Counted from the first letter of the stretch, positions 41,495 to 50,682 are shown. The stretch is 64,000 nt of DNA from Candidatus Iainarchaeum sp. (GCA_026414365.1 JAOAJD010000001.1:103687-167686), one strand, 5' to 3'. The notes: generated by a model not told the origin, from the letters alone. A program made the numbers and translations.

Positions 41495-43834
41495 ATGATA
41501 TTTATGAAAAGAAAGAACAAAAATCATTCTAACAACTTTGATCAAGAAGAAAATGAAAAAGATATATATATTGAACAAAGCCCACAAAACAACCCAGAGC
41601 AACAAAACCAGGAAAACCAAGAACAAAACAACGATGAATTAACACATGTTAACAACACAGAAAACCAAGAGCAAACAAAAATAGACAAATTAGACTTCGA
41701 AACAAACCCACTTGTAAGAAGATTTGAAAGTTTTTTGAAAGAAAAAATGATGAACGAGTTGAACGAATTGGCATGTGTTTTCCCAGCGCAAAAAAGTCTG
41801 TTGATAGACTATAAAAAAATGGATTATTACGATGTTGTATTGGGAGATGAATTAATATATAACCCTGACACATGCATAGAAGCAGTAAAAAAAGCAATAA
41901 AGAGAATTCCTTTATCAGTCCTACCAGAGCAAGAAAAAAAATTCGATCCTAACATAAGATTCTACAACTTTTACAATTTTGATGAAGTTAAACTCAAAGA
42001 ACTAAATTCAGAAAAAATAAATAAAATAGTAGTAATTGACGGATTAGTTAAATTAACAAGCGATGTATTACCAAGGATAAAGGAAATTGCGTGGGAGTGT
42101 AGGAGATGTGGTAATATAATCAAGACAATTCAGAGAGATACTACTCCAAACCCTCCCTATGCTTGTGCGTGTGAAAACAAAACTTTCAAAATTCTAACAG
42201 AAAGTTCTTCTTTTGTAGATTTCCAAAGATTAGAAATTCAAGAGCCGTTGGAACAATTGAGAGGCTCCGAACAACCTACTAATGTGGAGGTTTGGCTAAC
42301 AGACGATTTAGTTAATTCTGTTCTGCCTGGTGATAGAATTAAAATAGTGGGAATAGTGAGATTAAAAAACCAGACAAAATCAAAAATTGTGTACGGAAAA
42401 TACATAGAAGCAATACACATAGAAAGAATAGAGAAAGAATTTGAGGAACTGGATATAACAGAAGAAGAAAAAAACAAGATAGAGGAACTAGCAAAAGATC
42501 CAGAAATATATGAGAAAATCAAGAAGAGTATTGCTCCGAACATATACGGTCATGACGTTGTGAAAGAAGCTATAGCTTTACAGTTGTTTGGTGGAGTGAA
42601 AAAAAAGCTCCCTAATAAGAGTTGGGTTAGGGGAAATATTCATATTCTATTGGTTGGGGAGCCAGGAATGGCTAAAAGTATGCTGTTACAAGCAACATCC
42701 AAAATTGCTCCGAAAGCTGTTTACGTTGCAGGAAAAACAACAACTGGTGCAGGGTTAAGCGCAACAGCAGTGAAAGATGAATTTGGCGAAGGATGGGTGT
42801 TGAAGGCAGGAGCGTTGATATTAGCTAATGGTGGTTTCTGTATGGTTGATGAACTTGATAAGATGGATGATCAAGATAGAAGTGCATTACATGAAGCTAT
42901 GGAACAGGGAATAATAAGCGTAGCAAAAGCAGGAATTGTAACACGATTTAAAGCTGACACTTCTATTTTGGCAGCTGCAAATCCTAAGTATAGTAGGTTT
43001 GATCCTTTTGAAAATTATATTGAGCAAATAGATCTTCCACCTTCTCTCTTATCACGTTTTGATTTATTCTTTATAATTAAGGATGTGTTGGATAGAAAGA
43101 AGGACGAAGAAATAGCAACATACATAACCAATGTCCACAGAGCTGGATCAAAATTATTGAGAAAAGAAAAGGGAGAAGAACCACAAGAAGAGTTAACACA
43201 TGTTAACAACACAGAAAACCAAGAGCAAACTACAAATCAAAACAATCAAGAGAAAGAGAGTATTGACGAAACTATAAAAAACATAACTCCTGAGATAGAC
43301 CAAGAATTGTTAAGAAAATATATTGCATACGCGAGACAAAACATAATTCCTGAAATGACGGAAGAAGCTAAAAAAATGATAATTGATTTTTACGTTAACT
43401 TAAGAGAACAAGGGAGAAACGAAAACACATACACAGCAACACACAGACAGTTGGAAGCTTTAATAAGATTGAGCGAAGCATCAGCGAAAATAAGACTAAG
43501 TAAAAAAGTAGAAATCCAAGATGCGGAGCGAGCAATAAGAATATTCAAATTAAGTATGGGAGAAGTTGCAGTTGATAAAACAACAGGAAAAATTGATATT
43601 GATATTTTGAGTGCTGGTAAAAGTAGATCAGAAATTGAAAACATAAAACAAGTATTGAGAATAATAAAAGAAAAATCCGCATTGTTCGATTTAGTGTCAA
43701 TTGATGATGTAATTCAGGAAGCAAAGAATGTTGGAATTGATGAAGAAAAAGTAAGAGACATATTAACAAAATTAAAGAACGAGGGAGAAATTTATTTCCC
43801 AAAACATGGGTTTGTGAGGATTACTTCTGGATAG
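41495..43834 (+). CDS. mcm: Replicative helicase MCM
   Basis: 779 residues. After a Gln/Asn-rich N-terminal tail (about residues 10-62) come the MCM N-terminal domain with zinc ligands ECRRCGN...CACEN and the AAA+ core. The core has Walker A VGEPGMAKSMLLQATS, Walker B GGFCMVDELDKMD, and the arginine finger LPPSLLSRFDLFF. The C-terminal winged helix follows. Two nearly identical Q/N-rich segments (ELTHVNNTENQEQT) occur, one in the tail at residue 49 and one at residue 567 between the arginine finger and the lid; each is encoded by the same 38-bp DNA repeat. ATG 41504 is an alternative start. No intein. Confidence 0.95.
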   Translation: MIFMKRKNKNHSNNFDQEENEKDIYIEQSPQNNPEQQNQENQEQNNDELTHVNNTENQEQTKIDKLDFETNPLVRRFESFLKEKMMNELNELACVFPAQKSLLIDYKKMDYYDVVLGDELIYNPDTCIEAVKKAIKRIPLSVLPEQEKKFDPNIRFYNFYNFDEVKLKELNSEKINKIVVIDGLVKLTSDVLPRIKEIAWECRRCGNIIKTIQRDTTPNPPYACACENKTFKILTESSSFVDFQRLEIQEPLEQLRGSEQPTNVEVWLTDDLVNSVLPGDRIKIVGIVRLKNQTKSKIVYGKYIEAIHIERIEKEFEELDITEEEKNKIEELAKDPEIYEKIKKSIAPNIYGHDVVKEAIALQLFGGVKKKLPNKSWVRGNIHILLVGEPGMAKSMLLQATSKIAPKAVYVAGKTTTGAGLSATAVKDEFGEGWVLKAGALILANGGFCMVDELDKMDDQDRSALHEAMEQGIISVAKAGIVTRFKADTSILAAANPKYSRFDPFENYIEQIDLPPSLLSRFDLFFIIKDVLDRKKDEEIATYITNVHRAGSKLLRKEKGEEPQEELTHVNNTENQEQTTNQNNQEKESIDETIKNITPEIDQELLRKYIAYARQNIIPEMTEEAKKMIIDFYVNLREQGRNENTYTATHRQLEALIRLSEASAKIRLSKKVEIQDAERAIRIFKLSMGEVAVDKTTGKIDIDILSAGKSRSEIENIKQVLRIIKEKSALFDLVSIDDVIQEAKNVGIDEEKVRDILTKLKNEGEIYFPKHGFVRITSG
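41639..41676 (+). repeat. First copy of 38-bp repeat inside mcm
   Basis: This stretch starts TTAACACATGTTAAC and ends CAAGAGCAAAC. It is identical base for base to 43193-43230. Both copies are in the same reading frame of mcm and encode LTHVNNTENQEQT. The start of the unit, GTTAACACATGTTAAC-like, is nearly palindromic. Confidence 0.9.
43193..43230 (+). repeat. Second copy of 38-bp repeat inside mcm
   Basis: Exact match to 41639-41676, 1554 bases apart (a multiple of three, so the frame is preserved). It lies in an inserted Q/N-rich linker between the MCM arginine-finger region and the helical lid (about residues 563-590). Confidence 0.9.
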
Positions 43835-43857
43835 CTTTTTATCAAGATTTTGATTAG

Positions 43858-44508
43858 GTGTGTGATACAAAGAGCGTGGTCTATATAGAAAAATTAGTTT
43901 TCGAGATTAATAAATTAAAAAAAGATAAAATAACAGAAACTGTAAAGAAAAGAATTTTAGAGTTTGAAAATATTGGGAAGGACAAAGACAAAATATTTGA
44001 AGAACTCTGTTTTTGTTTGCTAACTGCAAACTTTAGAGCAGATAAAAGTATATTTATTCAAAATATTTTGAGAGATAAATTTCATGTAGAAAGTGAAAAA
44101 AGAATTGCAGAAAAATTGAGAGAGTTGGGTCACAGATTCCCTGAAGCAAGAGCAAAATATATTGTAGAAGCAAGGACGAAGAAAAATTTAATTTACTCTA
44201 TAATTAGAAATTCTACTGATGAAAAAGAAAAAAGAGAAAGGTTAGTTAAAGAAATAAAGGGTTTAGGGTATAAAGAAGCCAGCCATTTTTTGAGAAATAT
44301 TGGATACAAAAATTTAGCAATAATTGATTTCCATATCTTGAATTTACTTGAAAAGTTTAAGGTAATTAAAAAACCTAAAACATTAACTAAGAAAAGATAT
44401 CTAGAAATAGAGAATATTCTTAAAAAAATTGCAGACAAAACAAACAATACTTTGGCAGAATTAGATCTATACCTTTGGTATTTAGAAACTGGAGAAGTTT
44501 TGAAGTAA
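43858..44508 (+). CDS. 8-oxoguanine DNA glycosylase/AP lyase, Ogg2-type
   Basis: 216 residues. The helix-hairpin-helix region LVKEIKGLGYKEASHFLRNIGYKNLAIIDFHILNLL has the catalytic Lys (in GLGYKEASHFLR) and the downstream Asp (AIIDFHIL), as in archaeal Ogg2. The earlier LCFCLLTANFRADKS and GHRFPEARAKYIVEA blocks are also typical. It excises 8-oxoguanine. The start GTG 43858 lies 23 bases after the MCM stop, so co-transcription with mcm is possible. A GTG at 43876 is another candidate start. Confidence 0.87.
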   Translation: MCDTKSVVYIEKLVFEINKLKKDKITETVKKRILEFENIGKDKDKIFEELCFCLLTANFRADKSIFIQNILRDKFHVESEKRIAEKLRELGHRFPEARAKYIVEARTKKNLIYSIIRNSTDEKEKRERLVKEIKGLGYKEASHFLRNIGYKNLAIIDFHILNLLEKFKVIKKPKTLTKKRYLEIENILKKIADKTNNTLAELDLYLWYLETGEVLK

Positions 44509-44559
44509 AGCCTTAGATGAAAAAATATATAAATATAACCTTAAGATAATGATTATAAA

Positions 44560-45309
44560 ATGTTAGCATATGAACTAAAACAAATGAATCTGCCTGATAG
44601 GCTTTTTTTAAAAAAAATATTCGTAAATTTCATAGAAGACAAAATAATGATGGATAAAAAATTAGAGGAATATGGTATCTGCTATGATGATGATATTAAC
44701 ATAGAAAAAATACAGAAAATACTAGAAATACCAAAAATAACTCGAGATGAAGCAGGAATACCAGATGAACGTACAGGCACTAACTCACTAAAACCGTATG
44801 TTGAACTTTCTGTGAAGATTAAAAATAAAAAGTGTTATATTGAAATAAAAGGGGATAAAAAATATTCGTATAAATATGATTTAAAAGATCACAAGGAAAT
44901 TCCTGACAATTCTAAAGAATATATAAAATTGAATCTTGATAAAGAAAATTATTTTATAAACAACAAAAACTTATATGAAGAATATATAAAATGCGGATTA
45001 ATAGATAAAGAAGGAAGGGTTTCTACTGAAAATCTTAATAAAGTGTGTTCTAAATTCTCAGAGCTATTGAAAAAAAATGTTGAAGAATTACCAAATCAAA
45101 AAATAAACTTTATTCTTGTACTGCTACCCGAAGATCAAAAAGTAGAATATAGAAAACCAAATGAAGAACATGAAAAATCAAAAACAAATTTTGAAGATGC
45201 TCTATGGGAAGAAGCGGAGATGCAAAGATTGTTGTTATCTAAAAATATGCAAGAGGATCTAAATATAAAAAAAGAAACTAAAAAACTAAATGGCTCAGAG
45301 TTGAGTTAA
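44560..45309 (+). CDS. Hypothetical charged protein
   Basis: 249 residues, not recognised. The N-terminus is helical (LAYELKQMNLPDRLFLKKIFVNFIEDKIM). The middle shows a beta-rich part, KPYVELSVKIKNKKCYIEIKGDKKYSYKYDL, and later VEELPNQKINFILVLLPEDQKVEYR. The C-terminal 50 residues are acidic and lysine-rich and probably disordered. No signal peptide or transmembrane segment. It stands alone between the glycosylase gene and the convergent MFS transporter. Confidence 0.6.
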   Translation: MLAYELKQMNLPDRLFLKKIFVNFIEDKIMMDKKLEEYGICYDDDINIEKIQKILEIPKITRDEAGIPDERTGTNSLKPYVELSVKIKNKKCYIEIKGDKKYSYKYDLKDHKEIPDNSKEYIKLNLDKENYFINNKNLYEEYIKCGLIDKEGRVSTENLNKVCSKFSELLKKNVEELPNQKINFILVLLPEDQKVEYRKPNEEHEKSKTNFEDALWEEAEMQRLLLSKNMQEDLNIKKETKKLNGSELS

Positions 45310-45388
45310 TTCATCATCTTTTGGTCAGAAGGTGTTAACCTCATCATTGCCAATAAAAAATATGAATATTTTTCTTTTAAAACTAATA

Positions 45389-46552
45389 TTATTTTTTAAA
45401 ATTTAAAAATACAGTAATTAAGATAACTGCAATTGCACTAGTAAAAGCACTAAAACAAAAAGCTACCTCAGCACCAAAACTACTCCACAAAAAACCTGCA
45501 ATAAGACTAGCTGGTAACAAAAGCAATCCTGTTATTCCTTGATACAAGCCAATAGCCTTTGTCCTCTTATCTCTAGGAACAATCTCTGAAGCAATTATCC
45601 TCTGTGTTGTTTCAACACCAGCAGTTGCAGCACCGTAAACAACAAGTAAAAGAATAGCCAACCAAACATCCTTGAACAAATAAAAACTTAGGAATGTAAT
45701 TGAGAATAAAGAAAATGCTAAAGAGAGTGTTTTTATTCTTCCTATCTTGTCAGCCAATCTTCCAAATGGGATAGCAAAAAAACTATATGAGATGTTTAAC
45801 AAAACATAAGCTAGAGGGACAAAAGCAATTGGCAACCCAAGCTCTTGAATTCTTATTAGAAGAAAAGCAAAACTCATATTACCCAAAGCAAAAATAGAAG
45901 AAGAGAAAACAAAAAATTTATAATTTCTATCTTCCAAATCAATAAACTTTGATTCTTTTTTAATAACAAAAATTTTTTTCTCGTTAACAAAGAAAAATAT
46001 TATTAAAAGTGCTACTAACGCAGGAACAAATGAGAAAAGAAAAACGAGATTAAAATTTTTTACATACAAAGACAAGATTAAAAAAGCAAATACTGGTCCA
46101 ATTACTGCTCCTATTGTATCCATCATCCTATGAAAACCAAAAGAAATACCTCTATTTTTACTGTTAGAGTAATCCGCTATCATTGCATCTCTTGCCGGCC
46201 CTCTTATACCTTTTCCAACTCTATCTAAAAATCTAATAATTAGAATCTGCCACCAAACTGTAGCAAAAACAAACAAAGGTTTTACTAAAGTTGATAAACC
46301 ATAACCTAATAGGATAGTCTTTTTCTTACTTTTAAAAACCCTTTCTAACTTAGCAGAAAATAATTTAGAAATACTTGCAGCAGATTCTGCCAAACCTTCT
46401 ATCAAACCTATTATCGACTTATCAATCATTAAAACGCTTGACATAAAAACAGGCAGTATTGAAAAAATCATTTCACTAGAGATGTCAGTTAAAAGGCTAA
46501 CAAAACCAAGAGTAAATATATTCTTATTTATCTTTCTCGACAAATTGCTCAC
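45389..46552 (-). CDS. Major facilitator superfamily transporter
   Basis: 387 residues, about twelve predicted transmembrane helices. The loop 2-3 motif appears as GLIEGLAESAASISKLFSAKLERVFKSKKK. IIRFLDRVGKGIRGPARDAMIADYS is typical of a group of MFS proteins (DRxGKGIRxPxRDA) common in bacteria and archaea. The second half starts near ALGNMSFAFLLIRIQELG and contains PFGRLADKIGRIKTL, the repeated motif A. Substrate unknown. Divergent from the module B KaiC-like gene across 163 bases. Confidence 0.88.
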   Translation of the reverse strand: MSNLSRKINKNIFTLGFVSLLTDISSEMIFSILPVFMSSVLMIDKSIIGLIEGLAESAASISKLFSAKLERVFKSKKKTILLGYGLSTLVKPLFVFATVWWQILIIRFLDRVGKGIRGPARDAMIADYSNSKNRGISFGFHRMMDTIGAVIGPVFAFLILSLYVKNFNLVFLFSFVPALVALLIIFFFVNEKKIFVIKKESKFIDLEDRNYKFFVFSSSIFALGNMSFAFLLIRIQELGLPIAFVPLAYVLLNISYSFFAIPFGRLADKIGRIKTLSLAFSLFSITFLSFYLFKDVWLAILLLVVYGAATAGVETTQRIIASEIVPRDKRTKAIGLYQGITGLLLLPASLIAGFLWSSFGAEVAFCFSAFTSAIAVILITVFLNFKK

Positions 46553-46702
46553 ACCAACGAACCAAATAAAGATAACATATATTTTTCAATTAATTAAAAT
46601 ATCAATCTGTCTTATTTTTTTAATAAAATATATTAAGTCTAAAAATTTATAAACCAAAAATATTAATAAATCAAAAATATAAATATATTAAAAACCTCTA
46701 AC

Positions 46703-46709
46703 AGGGGTG
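46703..46709 (+). promoter_or_regulatory. Shine-Dalgarno deciding the start of module B KaiC-like gene
   Basis: AGGGGTG ends 6 bases before ATG 46716. The GTG within it (46707) opens the same frame but would leave no ribosome site, so ATG 46716 is the better start. Confidence 0.65.
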
Positions 46710-46715
46710 TATCTT

Positions 46716-47447
46716 ATGGTAAAAAGAGTAAAAAGTTATATATCTGGTTTAGACAAAATGTTAAATGGTGGATTCCCCGAAAATAGTGTTGTCATAATAA
46801 ATGGCGGTCCTGGAACAGGAAAAACAATAATCTGTACACAGATTGCATACTATAATGCACTCAATGGAAATAAAGTTGTATTATTTGACCTCGAACAAAA
46901 CAGAGAAAAAATTATAGAGCAAATGAAACAATTTAAGTGGAGTTTTGAAAAAGTGAAAAGGAATATGGAAATAATAACGATCGAAGATGTGGAAAAAGAA
47001 AAAGGCAACTATTTAGAGTATCTTTTAGAAAAAATAAATAAAACAAAATATGATATTATAGTAATTGACTCTTTGGATTCAATAATTACATACTTGTTAA
47101 AAGAAGAGGACATAAAAAAGATAGGAATAGAAAAAATAAAGGATATAGTAGTGCCTGCAATAATTGATGCTGAACATGTAGAAAGAATGAAGATAAAACA
47201 TATCTTTGAAATGCTTACTAAATCTAAAGCTACTTCTCTGATAACAAGTGAAAAAGTTGATGGGGAAATTGGAAACACTAGAGACAAAATCTCAGAATTT
47301 TTGTGTGATGGAATGATAACTTTGAATAGAAATTCTATAAGCGGAGGATTAACAAGAACAATAGAAGTAGTAAAAATGAGAAGAACTAATATAGATAGTA
47401 GTGTTCACTCTTTTGATTTTAAGAAAGGGGGAATATTTGTAGAATAG
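46716..47447 (+). CDS. KaiC-like RecA-superfamily ATPase (module B)
   Basis: 243 residues, a single KaiC domain. VKSYISGLDKMLNGGFPENSVVIINGGPGTGKT carries Walker A at residues 30-37. It continues VVLFDLEQNREKIIEQMKQFKW, Walker B DIIVIDSLDSII, ATSLITSEKVDGEIG and DGMITLNRNSISGGLTRTIEVVKMRRT near the end. It is paralogous to the module A ATPase but with a 34-residue hydrophilic insertion after Walker B (LLKEEDIKKIGIEKIKD...). First gene of KaiC-UbiA-V4R-reductase. Likely a signalling or regulatory ATPase; partners inferred from the conserved neighbourhood. Confidence 0.85.
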   Translation: MVKRVKSYISGLDKMLNGGFPENSVVIINGGPGTGKTIICTQIAYYNALNGNKVVLFDLEQNREKIIEQMKQFKWSFEKVKRNMEIITIEDVEKEKGNYLEYLLEKINKTKYDIIVIDSLDSIITYLLKEEDIKKIGIEKIKDIVVPAIIDAEHVERMKIKHIFEMLTKSKATSLITSEKVDGEIGNTRDKISEFLCDGMITLNRNSISGGLTRTIEVVKMRRTNIDSSVHSFDFKKGGIFVE

Positions 47448-47546
47448 CAATATTAAAATAGTAACAGTAGTAGAACTTTTATATAAGTTAACAAAATTAA
47501 TTTTAATTTTTGTCAAAAGTATACTCTTGATATTTTTTGATTCTTT

Positions 47547-48434
47547 ATGAAAACCATTAACAAAATGAATCTTAAATTTATCTTAGATGCAATAATTACA
47601 CTTAACATTTACCTTTCTTTTGGAATTGCATTAACTGCATTAGCTTTTGGCTTTTTAATTAGTGGAAAATTAGATGTTGGTTTATTTTTGATTGTTTTTT
47701 TACCTACGTGGTCTCTATATTTATTGAATAGAATAACAGATAAAGAAGAGGATTTGATAAATAAACCGGAAAGAAAAAATATTATTGAAACATACAATAA
47801 AACAATAATTTGTGTTATTGTTATAACCTACTTGCTTGCAATACTTTTGGCTTTAAGAACAAATATCAACTTGTTCTTTTTATTGTTAATTATATTATTT
47901 ATAGGCATAATATACAGTGTAAAAATTACAAAACTAAAAAAAATAATCGGTTATTATAGATTAAAACAAATCTTTTTGATAAAAAATATAACAATAGCCA
48001 TTGATTGGGCATTAGCTACTGCAATAATTCCTGTACTATATTATAATCTGCCAATAAATATTCAATCAATTGTATTAGCAACTTTTTTATTTATTAGATC
48101 AAATATAAACACAATCGTATTTGACATTCCTGATGTAGAAGGAGATAGAAAACATAAAGTAATGACAATACCGGTTAAATTAGGTGTAGAAAAAACAATC
48201 TATTGGATGTATATACTAAATACTATATCTCTAATACTAATAATATTTTCTGTATTAATAGGAATTTTACCAAATTTGGCATATGGGTTATTAATTGGAC
48301 CAATGATGGGATATGCATTCCTTTATCTTTTAGATAAACCTAATACGATAAGTACAAAAAACCTATTAGATTGGATAGTAGATGGAGAATTTTTAATTAC
48401 TGGAATGTTTATAATATTATTGGGAATATTTTGA
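47547..48434 (+). CDS. UbiA-family prenyltransferase (module B)
   Basis: 295 residues, about eight to nine transmembrane helices. The Mg-binding motifs are NRITDKEED (residues 61-69) and DIPDVEGD (193-200), followed by MTIPVKLGVEKT. NRxxD at the first motif, instead of the ND of module A, separates the two paralogues. The typical middle YSVKITKLKKIIGYYRLKQIFLIKNITIAIDWALATAIIP matches members acting on aromatic, tetrapyrrole or lipid acceptors. It lies 99 bases after KaiC and 7 bases before the V4R gene. Acceptor unknown. Confidence 0.87.
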   Translation: MKTINKMNLKFILDAIITLNIYLSFGIALTALAFGFLISGKLDVGLFLIVFLPTWSLYLLNRITDKEEDLINKPERKNIIETYNKTIICVIVITYLLAILLALRTNINLFFLLLIILFIGIIYSVKITKLKKIIGYYRLKQIFLIKNITIAIDWALATAIIPVLYYNLPINIQSIVLATFLFIRSNINTIVFDIPDVEGDRKHKVMTIPVKLGVEKTIYWMYILNTISLILIIFSVLIGILPNLAYGLLIGPMMGYAFLYLLDKPNTISTKNLLDWIVDGEFLITGMFIILLGIF

Positions 48435-48441
48435 TCTTTGC

Positions 48442-49587
48442 ATGGAAAATATCAAAAATAAAATAGTTAAATGGTTTATAGAGAATATTATTGTTCCAAA
48501 AGCAGAGAGGATAGATATAGCTGGTTTTATTATCTTAAAATTATCCGAAGAAAGAAACAATGTTAATATAAGAGAAATAAGTATTCCAGAAAAAATACTA
48601 TGTAATATTGAATCAGCAATTGTAACAAACAAACCTGAAAAAGGTAAGTATATTTTATATTGTACTGGGAAAAATTTTGGATATAGATACGCAAAAATAT
48701 GTAAATATCCCCATATTAGAAATGCATCTGTTAAGCAAATCGACAAATTTTTAGACTATTTCCTTACATACATGGAAGCAGTATTTTTTGGTAAAAATAT
48801 CAAACACTCTGCAAATTTTGATAAGAAAATTTACAATATGCAAATGGAAGATTATGTAGTATGTGGAAAAAATGGTTTAGGTTATATTCTCACTGATGGC
48901 GGATGTGCAGGGACTTGGGCATACCTTGTCCAAGACTTTTCTATCGAAGGTGTGCAAACAAAATGTAAAGGAAGGGGTGATGACCATTGCGAAGTAATTT
49001 GTGCCCCACCAACATATCTTAAAAAGAACAACATAAAGTACCTTACTGAGAATAATCTAAAAGAAGATTTTGAGGGTTTATCATCACAATATCAAATGTT
49101 TAATGAAGTAAGAGAAACAAAATATGGAAAAACATCATTGAAAGATCTAATAAACGCAAATGTTTTTAGTTTGAAAAATGGTCAACTGAGTCTTAATAAT
49201 GAAAGATATATCTTAATTGAGGCCGGTTTCTTATACATGTTAGAAGATGGTTTAAGGAAAATGGGGGAAGAAAAATTAATAGAAAAATATGCTTTTGAGT
49301 TTGCAAAAGATTTGATAAAAAAAGAAAAAACAACAAATATAGAAAACTTTGCAATGAATTTACTGTCTGCTATGGGCTTTGGAGATGTATTAATAATAAA
49401 AAGGTCTGGTAAATATTATGTTCAATTTAACTATTTCCCTTGGACAGAATTAGCAGAAAATTCTAAATTCTTATATATAAAAGGTTTTACAGCCGGACTA
49501 CTATCAAAAAAAAGAAATGTAATACTGGATGGCCCAAAGATAAGTACTAAAAATAAATTTCTTAGTTTAACTTTCGTAGAGAAATGA
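48442..49587 (+). CDS. Double V4R-like protein (module B)
   Basis: 381 residues. The N-terminal half ends with a typical V4R pattern: VCGKNGLGYILTDGGCAGTWAYLVQDFSIEGVQTKCKGRGDDHCEVIC, CX7C at Cys175 and Cys183. The C-terminal half (LKNGQLSLNNERYILIEAGFLYMLEDGLRKMGEEKLIEKYAFEFAKDL, then NLLSAMGFGDVLIIKRSGKYYVQF) resembles the module A V4R protein but lacks the cysteines. So it looks like two V4R modules in one chain, one keeping the metal/ligand cysteines and one not. It is 7 bases after UbiA and 12 bases before the reductase. Confidence 0.75.
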   Translation: MENIKNKIVKWFIENIIVPKAERIDIAGFIILKLSEERNNVNIREISIPEKILCNIESAIVTNKPEKGKYILYCTGKNFGYRYAKICKYPHIRNASVKQIDKFLDYFLTYMEAVFFGKNIKHSANFDKKIYNMQMEDYVVCGKNGLGYILTDGGCAGTWAYLVQDFSIEGVQTKCKGRGDDHCEVICAPPTYLKKNNIKYLTENNLKEDFEGLSSQYQMFNEVRETKYGKTSLKDLINANVFSLKNGQLSLNNERYILIEAGFLYMLEDGLRKMGEEKLIEKYAFEFAKDLIKKEKTTNIENFAMNLLSAMGFGDVLIIKRSGKYYVQFNYFPWTELAENSKFLYIKGFTAGLLSKKRNVILDGPKISTKNKFLSLTFVEK

Positions 49588-49599
49588 AAAGAGATTCTT

Positions 49600-50616
49600 A
49601 TGATAAATCTTAATCTAACAGAGATATCTGATTATTATGATGTTGTCATAATTGGTGCTGGCCCAGCAGGATGTAGTTCAGCTAAGAATCTATCAGAAGA
49701 ACTAAAAGCAATAATTATCGACTCAAATAAATTACCTAGAGAGAAGCCTTGTGGGGGAATATTAGTAAAAGAAGCTATGAACTTCATAAAAAATCTAAAA
49801 CCGCCTGAAAAAATATTTGTCGAACCGAAAGAAATAAAGATCGAATACATTGATTTAAACAAAAATGAAAAATTTTTCTCTAATGAGAAGTATTGGAATA
49901 TAGACAGAAAGGAATTTGATAAATGGCTATTATATTTGGCAAAAGAAAATAAAATAGATGTTTGCGACAATACTTTCCTATTAGATTTCTATTATTCGAA
50001 AAAGGGAAAAGAAAACATAACACTTAAACTAAAATCTCCTTATTTTGAGAGAGAAATAAAAACAAAATATTTGATAGGTTGTGATGGAGCACTCTCTACA
50101 ATCAGAAGAAAAATATTTCCTAAAAAAATTCGTTGGCTAATGGGAATGCAAGAAATAACTAAAAACAGCATTAATCTAAAAAACACTGTTTTTATCTATG
50201 ACAATGAAATATGCGACTCATATTCTTGGTTAATACCAAAAGATAACAAAGTTATAATAGGCTCTGGTTTAGAACCTAAAGAAGCTAAACAAAAGTTTGG
50301 GTTACTTAGAAGAAAAATTAGAGGAATGTTTGGCAAATTAGAAAATGGCATGATTAATGGTTGGCCTGCGTTGAATCCTAACAGCATTTCAGACATATTC
50401 TTAGGTAAAGATAATATATTGCTAGCAGGAGAAGCAGCTGGCTTAATAAGTCCAACAAGCAGCGAAGGTATAAGTTTTGCTTTAGAGAGTGGTAAATATT
50501 GTGCAGAGGCAATAAATGAAAGTTGTGAAGATTTGGTTGAAAGGTATTCAAAGAAATGCGAGAGTTTAGTAAAAAGGATTAGCGAAAAATTAAATTTAAA
50601 AAAAATGAAAAAATAA
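49600..50616 (+). CDS. FAD-dependent reductase of the geranylgeranyl reductase family (module B)
   Basis: 338 residues, colinear with the reductase at 15068-16120. FAD motif DVVIIGAGPAGCSSAKNL, then KLPREKPCGGILVKEAM (PCGG), NIDRKEFDKWLLYL, YLIGCDGALSTIRRKIFP, DSYSWLIPKDNKVIIGSGLEPKEA and LAGEAAGLISPTSSEGISFALESGKYCAEAI. The two reductases share almost every motif. They differ in the middle substrate-facing region (WLMGMQEITKN against HYLAIQQTFDN). Last gene of module B. Probable role: saturation of an isoprenoid chain, substrate unknown. Confidence 0.88.
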   Translation: MINLNLTEISDYYDVVIIGAGPAGCSSAKNLSEELKAIIIDSNKLPREKPCGGILVKEAMNFIKNLKPPEKIFVEPKEIKIEYIDLNKNEKFFSNEKYWNIDRKEFDKWLLYLAKENKIDVCDNTFLLDFYYSKKGKENITLKLKSPYFEREIKTKYLIGCDGALSTIRRKIFPKKIRWLMGMQEITKNSINLKNTVFIYDNEICDSYSWLIPKDNKVIIGSGLEPKEAKQKFGLLRRKIRGMFGKLENGMINGWPALNPNSISDIFLGKDNILLAGEAAGLISPTSSEGISFALESGKYCAEAINESCEDLVERYSKKCESLVKRISEKLNLKKMKK

Positions 50617-50682
50617 CTTTTTTGTAGATAAAATATTAACAACATTTTTTAGTCATTGTAAAAATTAAAATATGTGTAAACA

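Noticed and set aside
41495..43834. Possible intein or mini-intron in mcm because of the Q/N-rich insertions
   Set aside because: The insertions lack intein splice motifs and are only about 30-60 residues; the AAA+ motifs are continuous.
48417..48746. 109-residue minus-strand frame with hydrophobic stretches
   Set aside because: It lies antisense to the start of the V4R gene and the end of UbiA; hydrophobicity arises from antisense AT-rich codons.
50196..50645. 149-residue minus-strand frame antisense to the module B reductase
   Set aside because: A similar mirror frame lies opposite the module A reductase at 15219-15494, as expected from two paralogous genes; no independent coding evidence.
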